From Hymenobacter siberiensis (lineage in GTDB: Bacteria; Bacteroidota; Bacteroidia; Cytophagales; Hymenobacteraceae), in contig NZ_JAHLZY020000001.1 in NCBI RefSeq assembly GCF_018967865.2, positions 2,852,001 to 2,916,000 of the forward strand: a stretch of DNA of 64,000 nucleotides, given 5' to 3'. Below the pieces are notes generated by a model. That model ran no database searches, was not told where the DNA came from, and saw only the letters and a program-made list of their open reading frames with translations. This document shows, in pieces, positions 25,734 through 32,227 of this stretch. Positions within the stretch are counted from its first letter, which is position 1; the number at the start of each line of letters is the position of its first letter. The translations under genes were made by a program, and so were the position numbers.

Positions 25734-25952
25734 GGTTGCAACGCCCATTTCCGTTCGGCCAAGTCCGTTGCAACCGGTTGCAATCCCCATTCGCGTCCGG
25801 CGAAGGCCGTTGCAACCGATTGCAATGCCTGTTTCCGTCCGGCGGAGTCCGCTGCTACTGCTTGCAGTGCCTGGTCCTGGCCGACGAAGCCTACTGCAAC
25901 CGGTTGCAACATCCATTTTGGCGCGAAAAAGCCCGTTACAACTGGTTGCAAC
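25734..25952. repeat. 42-bp tandem array of LacI-type palindromes
   Basis: Palindromes near GTTGCAACCGGTTGCAAC start at 25767, 25809, 25851, 25893 and 25935, exactly 42 bp apart, with a half-site copy at 25734-25742. The spacers share GTCCGGCGAAGKCC-like sequence and drift. The last copy lies inside a hairpin (AAAAGCCCGTT.../...AACGGGCTTTT) that can act as a terminator between the convergent genes. Confidence 0.85.
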
Positions 25953-25980
25953 GGGCTTTTCCTGGTTTCCTCGGCGGCTA

Positions 25981-26673
25981 CTACTTCGCGGGCTTCGGCG
26001 TTTTGGGACCGCTGCTTTGGCGGCCGGCATTGCTGAAATCAAAGAACGGGGCCGCCCGCTCGGGCTTGGCGGCGTATTCGAGCAGCAGCGTGAGGTAGAC
26101 GTTGAACAGGGCCAGGCAAACGGCCTCGCGGCCGTCGTGCAGGTCGATGCGCTGGGTGCCGGCGGTTTTGGCCATGCCATCGGCGCGGCTCAGCGAGGCC
26201 GAGAGGACGGCCAGTACCTTGCGGCCCTCCGTGCACTGAGGCGAGGTGAAGACCGTGGGACGAGCATCGAGGGCATCGAGAAAGGCCGTGAAGGCATCCT
26301 CCACCTTAGTCTGGGAGCTTTTGGTGAGGGCACTGCGGCCTTTGGGAAAAATGGCCAGCAGGTCGGGGCTGCCCGCTTCGTAGGTGGGATTGATGACTTT
26401 GCGCTCCATGCGCTTCACGTAGGCCTTAAAGTCCTCCAGGGCCTGGGCCAGGGTGCTGGTACTGGCCGGGCCCTCGCCCGAGAGCTGGCCGGCGTGGGTG
26501 GCGCGGTAGTCGGTGAGGGCCACTTCGAGGGCATCGGCTACGGCGCTGTACTTGCCGCCGGCCTGCTTGAGGGCTTGCAGGGTGAAGGCGGCCATGTCGG
26601 CAAACTGGTCGCGGTTGAGGCGCAGGTTCTCAAAGAAATTTTCGAACCGGGCGGCGTATTTGGCTTGGGCCAT
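25981..26673 (-). CDS. Hypothetical cytosolic protein, mostly helical
   Basis: A 230-residue protein from the ATG at 26673 (MAQAKYAARFENFFENLRLN); the open frame continues upstream but lacks coding character there. Predicted helices dominate (FADMAAFTLQALKQAGGKYSAVADALEVAL, TLAQALEDFKAYVKRMER, GREAVCLALFNVYLTLLLEYA). There is a basic C-terminus (GRQSSGPKTPKPAK). I recognise no family. It converges on the broken lipoprotein gene across the palindrome array. Confidence 0.55.
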   Translation of the reverse strand: MAQAKYAARFENFFENLRLNRDQFADMAAFTLQALKQAGGKYSAVADALEVALTDYRATHAGQLSGEGPASTSTLAQALEDFKAYVKRMERKVINPTYEAGSPDLLAIFPKGRSALTKSSQTKVEDAFTAFLDALDARPTVFTSPQCTEGRKVLAVLSASLSRADGMAKTAGTQRIDLHDGREAVCLALFNVYLTLLLEYAAKPERAAPFFDFSNAGRQSSGPKTPKPAK

Positions 26674-26794
26674 GCGGTAGATGTGGGGACTTGGTGAATG
26701 AATGGGCAAAAGGTAAGACTTATTTGGAAACGGCCCAGACCACAACCGGCCCCGAAAGCCGCCGTAGACACCCAACACCTTCTCCCTTTTTGCC

Positions 26795-27265
26795 ATGGCC
26801 CGCATCATTGTCGGTTTATTCACCAGCGCTTCCGAAGCTACATTTGCCGCTGCTCAGGCACAGGCTGCCGGCCTCGCCCCCAGCGCCATCAATATTGCCA
26901 CCCAGGCAAGCCTGCAGGCCCAGCACCTGCCCGATGCCGGCGCATCTGCCGAGCCTTTTTTCGACAGCGTGACGCGGTTTTTCACGGACCTGTTCAGCGG
27001 CAATCAGCTCGATGATGCCCAGGCGTACATCGCCGCCACCGGCCCCGATACGGCCGTGCTCACCATCGAAACCGCCACTGCCAAAGAAGCCGAGCTGGCC
27101 CGCGCCGTCCTCGACCGCAACGGGGCCGTGGATGTGTACAAGCAGCGCCCCCTCGCCCCCACCGCTAGCACGGGCGAGATTCACGGCGAAATTGACCTCG
27201 AGGGCGACCTCAGCCGACTGCGCGATGATGATGAGCTGGACGCGAACGGCCTGACCACGCATTGA
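26795..27265 (+). CDS. Small stress-type protein (YflT/GSP17M-like fold)
   Basis: A 156-residue acidic protein. The opening MARIIVGLFTSASEATFAAAQAQAAGL resembles the start of general-stress YflT-like domains, which read VVGLFD...EA...L...G. The middle (FFDSVTRFFTDLFSG, DDAQAYIAATGPDTAVLTIET, EAELARAVLDRNGAVDVYK) follows the same plan. The charged tail LEGDLSRLRDDDELDANG has no cysteines or membrane segments. Assignment rests on pattern memory only. Confidence 0.5.
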   Translation: MARIIVGLFTSASEATFAAAQAQAAGLAPSAINIATQASLQAQHLPDAGASAEPFFDSVTRFFTDLFSGNQLDDAQAYIAATGPDTAVLTIETATAKEAELARAVLDRNGAVDVYKQRPLAPTASTGEIHGEIDLEGDLSRLRDDDELDANGLTTH

Positions 27266-27320
27266 GGGTTAAGAGTTAAAAACAGGTCCTTCCTAACTCT
27301 TAACTTTTAACTCTTTATCC
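27264..27320. repeat. Heptad-type inverted pair overlapping the permease stop
   Basis: GGGTTAAGAGTTAAAAA (27266-27282) faces CTAACTCTTAACTTTTAACTC (27293 on). On the reverse strand this is AGTTAAA AGTTAAG AGTTAGG, a 7-bp series that supplies the last codons and the stop of the permease gene. Confidence 0.6.
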
Positions 27321-28762
27321 CCCCCCTGCGCCAGCCGCAGCTTGCTGTGTTTCTTGCCGTAGCTGAAGTAGATGACCATGCCAATGGCCAGCCACACGAT
27401 GAGGCGCAGCCACGTTTCCCAGGGCAGCGAGGCCATCATCACCACGCACACCACAATGCCCAGAATGGGCACCACCGGCACCCACGGGGTACGGAACGGG
27501 CGCGGCGCATCGGGGTTGGTTTTGCGCATAATCATCACGCCGAGGCACACCATCACAAAAGCCAGCAGCGTGCCAATGCTCGTCATCTCGCCCACCACCG
27601 AAATGGGTACGAAGCCCGCAAACAGTGCAATGAAGCACCCTAGCAGCAGCGTGGACTGCGACGGCGTGTTGAACTTAGGATGCAGCCGCGAGAACACCGG
27701 CGGCAGCAGCCCATCCTTCGACATCGAAAAGAATACCCGCGACTGCCCCAGCAAATCAACCAATATCACGGAGGTATAGCCAATGAGAATGGCCATAATC
27801 ACGGCTGAGCTGAGCCAGGCGTAGGGCGTTTTTTCGATGGCAATGGCCACCGGCGCGGCGCTGTTCTTAAACTCCGTGTAGTTGGCCAGGCCAGTCAACA
27901 CGTGCCCGAACAGCACGAACAACACCGTGCAAACCGCCAGCGAGCCCAGAATGCCGATGGGCATGTTGCGCTGCGGGTTTTTGGTTTCCTGGGCCATGGT
28001 GGCCACGATATCGAAGCCGATGAAGACGAAGAAAATAACACCCGCCCCGCGCAGGATGCCGCTTAGGCCGAACTCGCCAAACTTGCCGGTGTTGGCCGGG
28101 ATGTAGGGTTGGTAGTTGGCCGGGTCGATGTACTTCCAGCCCAGCGCGATGAACACCAGCACCACGGCCACCTTCAGGGCCACTACCAAGGCATTGAACC
28201 ACGCCGAGCCCTTGGTGCCCCGCGTGACGATGGCCGTAATGGCCAGCACGATGAGCATAGCCGGCACGTTCACGTAGCCGCTCACGGTGCTGCCATCGGC
28301 CAGCGTGGCCGACTCGAACGGCGACATCACCAGCCGCGCCGGAATGTGCAGCCCGTACTTGCTCAGAAACTTGATAAGATACTGTGACCAGCTAATGGCC
28401 ACCGTGGCTGCGCCGACGGAGTATTCGAGCACCAAATCCCAACCGATAATCCAGGCGAATAACTCGCCCATGGTGGCGTAGGAATACGTGTAGGCAGAGC
28501 CCGACACCGGCACCAGCGCCGCAAACTCGGCGTAGCATAAGGCCGAAAAAGCGCAACCCACGGCGGCTACCAGGAAAGAAATCGTAACGGCCGGCCCGGC
28601 GTTGTTAGCCGCCGCAATGCCGGTTAAGGAGAATAAACCTGCCCCGATAATAACTCCAATCCCAATGGCGATGAGGCTCACGCCATTCAGACTTCGTTTG
28701 AGGGTATTGACCCCCGTTTCAGCTGCTTCGGCGCGAAGCAGCTCCAATGATTTTTTAAGCAT
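27293..28762 (-). CDS. APC-superfamily amino acid permease (cationic amino acid transporter type)
   Basis: A 489-residue polytopic protein starting at ATG 28762 (MLKKSLELLRAEAAETGVNTLKRSLNGVS). The upstream in-frame ATG at 28810 belongs to an inverted repeat and is rejected. The APC signature is clear: LIAIGIGVIIGAGLFSLTG in the first helix, CYAEFAALVPVSGSAYTYSY, and a cytosolic FFSMSKDGLLPPVFSRLHPKFNTPSQS. About twelve to thirteen helices. It probably imports an amino acid with a proton; specificity cannot be read. The last residues (ELKVKS) come from a repeat patch, so the true tail was probably altered. Confidence 0.9.
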   Translation of the reverse strand: MLKKSLELLRAEAAETGVNTLKRSLNGVSLIAIGIGVIIGAGLFSLTGIAAANNAGPAVTISFLVAAVGCAFSALCYAEFAALVPVSGSAYTYSYATMGELFAWIIGWDLVLEYSVGAATVAISWSQYLIKFLSKYGLHIPARLVMSPFESATLADGSTVSGYVNVPAMLIVLAITAIVTRGTKGSAWFNALVVALKVAVVLVFIALGWKYIDPANYQPYIPANTGKFGEFGLSGILRGAGVIFFVFIGFDIVATMAQETKNPQRNMPIGILGSLAVCTVLFVLFGHVLTGLANYTEFKNSAAPVAIAIEKTPYAWLSSAVIMAILIGYTSVILVDLLGQSRVFFSMSKDGLLPPVFSRLHPKFNTPSQSTLLLGCFIALFAGFVPISVVGEMTSIGTLLAFVMVCLGVMIMRKTNPDAPRPFRTPWVPVVPILGIVVCVVMMASLPWETWLRLIVWLAIGMVIYFSYGKKHSKLRLAQGGDKELKVKS

Positions 28763-28804
28763 GTAAATGCGCACAGCTGCGCTTAAAAGAATGTCCGTAA
28801 AAAC

Positions 28805-28892
28805 AGTCATGCTGAGCTTGTCGAAGCATTTCTACCGCGCAAGTAGTCATTTACTACTGAGGTAAAGATGCTTCGACAAGCTCAGCATGACG
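28805..28892. repeat. Long inverted repeat, CATGCTGAGC family
   Basis: Arms AGTCATGCTGAGCTTGTCGA... and ...CGACAAGCTCAGCATGACG pair over about 30 bp. It separates the permease from the monooxygenase operon. Confidence 0.85.
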
Positions 28893-28927
28893 TTCTAGCA
28901 CTGACGTTCACCATAGAATCAATTTAA

Positions 28928-29947
28928 CTACGCCAGCACCTGAATAACAGATTCCGAAAACCGCTCCATTTCCTCCAGCTGCGGGCTGGCCTGCAGCAAA
29001 AAGAAGTCGACTCCCACGTTTTCGAACTCCCCAATCCGGTCCTGAATCTGAGCCGACGTACCGGTGAGGCCCGTCCGCAGGCCCCGATTCGATACCGAGT
29101 AGTCCTGTAGCGAAACCTGCTGTTCGAGCTGGGTACCGGCCAGCCACTGCTGGTAGTTGCCATAGCCCGCCGCCGAAGCTTTCACGTTGGTAATGCGGTC
29201 AAGCTCCTTTTTCACGTCCTGCTCGTTGTCGCGCACAATCGTGTAGCCCGCCACCCCGAATTTCATCGGCGGCAGGCCTTTTTGCTCGCGGCGGCGGCAC
29301 ATGTCGGCAATGCGGGCCCCAATTTGCGCGGGCGAGTCGCCGTGCATCACGTAGCCATCGCACTGCGTCGAAATCAGGTCTTTGGCTGCTTCCGATTCGC
29401 CCCCGGCGTAGAGAAACGGTGCCTTGGCGGGCTTGGGCTGCAGCACGTTATCGGCCACCTGGTAGTACTTGCCGTCGTAGCTGAAATGGTCCTGCTTCCA
29501 CACGTTGGTCACCACATCGAGCCACTCGCGGGTGCGGGCATACCGGTCGTCGTGCTGCTCAAAATGCAGGCCGTACTTCGTGGCCTCATCGCGCCACCAG
29601 CTCGACACCACGTTCAGCGACAGGCGGCCGGGGGCAATCAGGTCGATGTTGGCCGCCTGCTTGGCCAGCAGCGCGGGGTGGTGAAACGTCGGCCGCACGG
29701 CCACCATTATTTCGAGCTGCTCGGTTACGGCCGCCAGTGCCGCGGCCGTGCTCCAGGCCTCCAGCGAAGCCACCTCCGAACCTTTTATATCATTGAGATA
29801 CAGCTCGGCAATGAGCGTGAGGTCGTATCCGAGCGCCTCGCTGCGCTGGGCCAGCTGCTTCACATAGCTCCAGTCGGTGGGCATGTGCTCGTCTTCCACA
29901 TTGCGCAGCCAACCGCCAAATACGGGCATCCAATATCCAAATTTCAT
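28928..29947 (-). CDS. LLM-class flavin-dependent monooxygenase (SfnG/SsuD-like)
   Basis: A 339-residue FMNH2-dependent oxygenase of the bacterial luciferase-like fold. MKFGYWMPVFGGWLRN, LTLIAELYLNDIKG, MVAVRPTFHHPALLAKQAANID, GRLSLNVVSSWW and PFLYAGGESEAA match dimethylsulfone/alkanesulfonate monooxygenases, which release sulfite from organosulfur compounds. It is the second gene behind the ATP-grasp gene (10-bp gap), and a six-cysteine leader peptide precedes the operon, which supports a sulfur role. A flavin reductase partner is not in the window. The exact substrate (sulfone or sulfonate) is inferred. Confidence 0.85.
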   Translation of the reverse strand: MKFGYWMPVFGGWLRNVEDEHMPTDWSYVKQLAQRSEALGYDLTLIAELYLNDIKGSEVASLEAWSTAAALAAVTEQLEIMVAVRPTFHHPALLAKQAANIDLIAPGRLSLNVVSSWWRDEATKYGLHFEQHDDRYARTREWLDVVTNVWKQDHFSYDGKYYQVADNVLQPKPAKAPFLYAGGESEAAKDLISTQCDGYVMHGDSPAQIGARIADMCRRREQKGLPPMKFGVAGYTIVRDNEQDVKKELDRITNVKASAAGYGNYQQWLAGTQLEQQVSLQDYSVSNRGLRTGLTGTSAQIQDRIGEFENVGVDFFLLQASPQLEEMERFSESVIQVLA

Positions 29948-29957
29948 GGCAATGATA

Positions 29958-30947
29958 TTAAGCAGTGACTAATTGATTTTTGCTGGCCGCCGGCACTGGC
30001 AGCTGCGTTTCGAGGTAGTCCACGAAACGGGCGTAGGGGTCAAATCCCACCACATTCACGGCATCGGCCACGAAGTTGGACAGGGCGTTGATGTCGTAGA
30101 ACAGTACCTCGCCGCTCCGGTCATCAATCAGGTATTCGATGCCGCCCACGTCGATTTTAGCAGCGGCCACAATGCGCTCCACGGCGGCAATTACCTCGGC
30201 TGGCGGCGTAAACGCCTCCACCTGAATCCCCTTCTTCGGCGCTTCCGTCAGGCAGAACTCGGCCGACTGCTCCTCCGGAATCTGGCAGATTTCGGCCGGA
30301 CACAGGTTGAAGCTTTCGCCGGTGGTAAACACCTTCATGGCGTACAAAAACTTGCCGTCGAGCATCTCGACGCGGTGGATATTACCGCCGCGCGGCGTCA
30401 CGTACTCCTGCACCAGGGCCGTCTGGTCGATTCCCAGGTCAATCTGGCCAGCCTCCACAGCCGCCTGCAAGCCGGCCAGCGTGTCGAAGCGAATAATACC
30501 CGCGCCACTACCGCCGATATTCACCTTCACCACAATCGGAAATTGCAGCTCGCGGGCCGCATCCACCGCCCGCGAAGCGTGGTTAATCACGAACGATTTC
30601 GGGTATTTCAAGCCCAGCGACTCGAACAGCGACAGCTGCCGGGCCTTGTTGGTTTCGATGGCCGTGGCCGCCGAACCATTGATAATGCGCGTCCCGATAC
30701 GCTCCAGGTGCGTGGCAAAGCCGGCGGTGTGAAAAATACCCTGCCCGTGCCCCCGCAGGTAGGCCGAGGAGCTCATCCGGTTCACCACCAAACTGTAGCG
30801 GCTTTCAGTTTCAGCCGGGTTGAAGAGGTGGTGCGCGGCATCAATTTTCTCGTAGGGCAGCTCCCGCCGGTCCAGCTCCGCAAACAGCGGCTTGAACCAT
30901 TCGGGATGCTCGAAATAAATGCCAATAGGTTTTTGAATGGATGACAT
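29958..30947 (-). CDS. ATP-grasp ligase (RimK-like) in sulfur operon
   Basis: A 329-residue protein from the ATG at 30947; the upstream in-frame ATG (31040) gives a non-conserved tail and lies in the long leader. The ATP-grasp core is visible: TNKARQLSLFESLGLKYPKSFVI, FPIVVKVNIGGSGAGIIRFDT (ATP-binding lysine and glycine loop), LVQEYVTPRGGNIHRVEMLDGKF and VGGIEYLIDDRSGEVLFYDINALSNF. It would join a carboxylate to an amine or thiol group using ATP. Co-transcription with an organosulfur monooxygenase suggests it acts on a sulfur compound or its product; no characterised counterpart is known to me. Confidence 0.8.
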   Translation of the reverse strand: MSSIQKPIGIYFEHPEWFKPLFAELDRRELPYEKIDAAHHLFNPAETESRYSLVVNRMSSSAYLRGHGQGIFHTAGFATHLERIGTRIINGSAATAIETNKARQLSLFESLGLKYPKSFVINHASRAVDAARELQFPIVVKVNIGGSGAGIIRFDTLAGLQAAVEAGQIDLGIDQTALVQEYVTPRGGNIHRVEMLDGKFLYAMKVFTTGESFNLCPAEICQIPEEQSAEFCLTEAPKKGIQVEAFTPPAEVIAAVERIVAAAKIDVGGIEYLIDDRSGEVLFYDINALSNFVADAVNVVGFDPYARFVDYLETQLPVPAASKNQLVTA

Positions 30948-31274
30948 AAAATGTTCTGAAAGAGTGATATGAAGCCAGAAAAAGGTCAGCGCCGGGTGGG
31001 CAAACTGAACTCGGAAACCGGGCCGCTGCAAAGGCAGCAAGGGCAGGAGACATTTCGACAGGACCTGGCACGCTCATTTCTTCGGGTATCGGATTGGCCG
31101 CTCCAACCACACACCAAACGGCATGGTCAGCATCGGCCCGGGCTCCGGCAACGAGCCCCAAACACACCACCCAGAAAATGAGGACGCAGCACATGCTGCA
31201 AACATAGCGGCGCACAAAGCCTACCAGCTTGCGCTACCGCCGTCCTACCCGCGAAAAATTACTCGGAGATAGGG

Positions 31275-31322
31275 TTAAGCCTGGCAACAACAGCAACAAC
31301 AGCCCATGCCCATGTGGCGCAT
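31275..31322 (-). CDS. Cysteine-rich leader peptide (putative attenuator)
   Basis: A 15-residue reading frame, MRHMGMGCCCCCCQA, runs from ATG 31322 to TAA 31275 and holds six cysteine codons in a row (TGT TGT TGC TGT TGT TGC). It lies about 330 bp upstream of the ATP-grasp start, in the same orientation, and downstream of a TACCTTTG -7 box (31514-31521). Runs of codons for the pathway end product are the hallmark of attenuation leaders, and short Cys-run leaders precede sulfur assimilation genes in several bacterial phyla. A stall at the Cys codons under cysteine starvation would change downstream folding or Rho access. Confidence 0.7.
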   Translation of the reverse strand: MRHMGMGCCCCCCQA

Positions 31323-31513
31323 AGCCGCCACGGGGACAAGAAAAACAGCAGTTTGGGGGGAGAGGTTGTTGGAGGCTTCCACGGCAACTTATTTTTATAT
31401 GGTCAGGAATTGGCACCGGTCCGCGGGTGCGGGTGGTTGCCGGCGCGTCATCGAGCCTGTCTCTCAGCGCCTCTCTATAAAAAAAATCCTTCCGAAAGAA
31501 AGAATTGGTGCTG

Positions 31514-31521
31514 CAAAGGTA
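31514..31521 (-). promoter_or_regulatory. -7 box upstream of the cysteine leader
   Basis: TACCTTTG on the reverse strand, placing a start near 31507 and a leader of about 560 nt before the ATP-grasp gene. No good -33 is visible. The 30948-31649 interval holds no other gene I can support; a hairpin GGGCTC/GAGCCC occurs at 31140-31158. Confidence 0.45.
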
Positions 31522-31649
31522 AGCCCGAAAGTCTGAACCCGCCACGCTGGACAGCATTTTACAACCTGGCCACCCCCGGCTGCGCAAGGGCCAACTATTT
31601 GGCGGGCACACCTGCTCTGCATATCCGCCACCTGCCTGAGACCATTTTC

Positions 31650-32078
31650 ATGTCCGATACCGTTGTTCACGCCGAGCCCTACGGCAGCCTGCTTTTCTGC
31701 CCCGCCGTTCCCTGCTTTATCATTGCCTGGCAGAGCTTTGCCAATAGCGAACAGTTCCGCTTTCTCATGAACAAGGGCTTGGAATTGTACACGGCCGAGG
31801 CCGCCCGCACGCAACCACTGGGCTGGCTCGCCGACACGCGCGACGTGCAGGCCGTAAAGCCCGCCGACCAGGAATGAATGCGCGCTGACTGGAACGTTCG
31901 CGCCCATAAAGCCGGTATCCGCCACGTCAGCTTCGTGGTGCCGGAAACCGTGTTCGGCCAGATTTCGGTGCAGAGCTATTCCCACAACGTGGCCGAAACC
32001 AACGAATACGAAATCGAGACCTCCCAGCACCGCACGTTGCAGGAGGCAAAAGAATGGCTGAAAGCGGCGATTCACTAA
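31650..32078 (+). pseudogene. STAS-like small protein gene with in-frame TGA
   Basis: A 143-codon frame starting at ATG 31650. It is broken once, at 31875-31877 (KPADQE*MRADWNVRA), and the same frame goes on to 32078 with conserved-looking sequence (GIRHVSFVVPETVFGQISVQSY ... TLQEAKEWLKAAIH). Small proteins of this type, with ARTQPLGWLADTRDV in the middle, are common in Cytophagales and remind me of STAS-like domains; in my memory they have tryptophan at the stop position, so TGG to TGA is likely. The stop overlaps an ATG (TGAATG), which might allow reinitiation to make the C-terminal 66 residues. Confidence 0.65.
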
Positions 32079-32109
32079 CCGCACCGGCTAGGGAAATCCG
32101 AATAAAAAA

Positions 32110-32215
32110 GAACGTCATGCCGAGCGTAGCCGAGGCATCTCGCGTGCAGTAGTAATCCATTCTATTGAGTTACTATCACAAGCAAGATGCCTCGGCTACG
32201 CTCGGCATGACGTTC
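32110..32215. repeat. Long inverted repeat, CATGCCGAGC variant
   Basis: Arms GAACGTCATGCCGAGCGTAG... and ...CTACGCTCGGCATGACGTTC pair perfectly over about 31 bp. Closest relative is 40563-40679. Confidence 0.85.
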
Positions 32216-32227
32216 CTTATTTCCAGC

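Noticed and set aside
25598..25951. Repeat protein with 14-residue units on the reverse strand
   Set aside because: The 42-bp period is a multiple of three, so several frames stay open by chance; there is no signal for translation and the palindrome explains the DNA better.
25734..25952. Possible CRISPR array
   Set aside because: The repeat is palindromic, the spacers are similar to one another instead of unique, the period is only 42 bp, and there are no cas genes.
28763..28810. Upstream start for the amino acid permease
   Set aside because: That ATG is part of the CATGCTGAGC inverted repeat; the start at 28762 precedes the conserved N-terminus directly.
30948..31274. SAM or cobalamin riboswitch before the sulfur-type operon
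   Set aside because: I looked for S-box, SAM-II and B12-box consensus and found none; the cysteine leader is the only clear regulatory signal.
31234..31611. A 125-codon reverse-strand frame overlapping the cysteine leader
   Set aside because: It reads the Cys run in another frame as Leu residues, has no motif and no start signal; the short Cys frame is the meaningful one.
25456..31877. UGA read as tryptophan throughout
   Set aside because: Many intact genes in the window end properly in TGA (CLC channel, flavoprotein, cytochrome c), so the code is standard.
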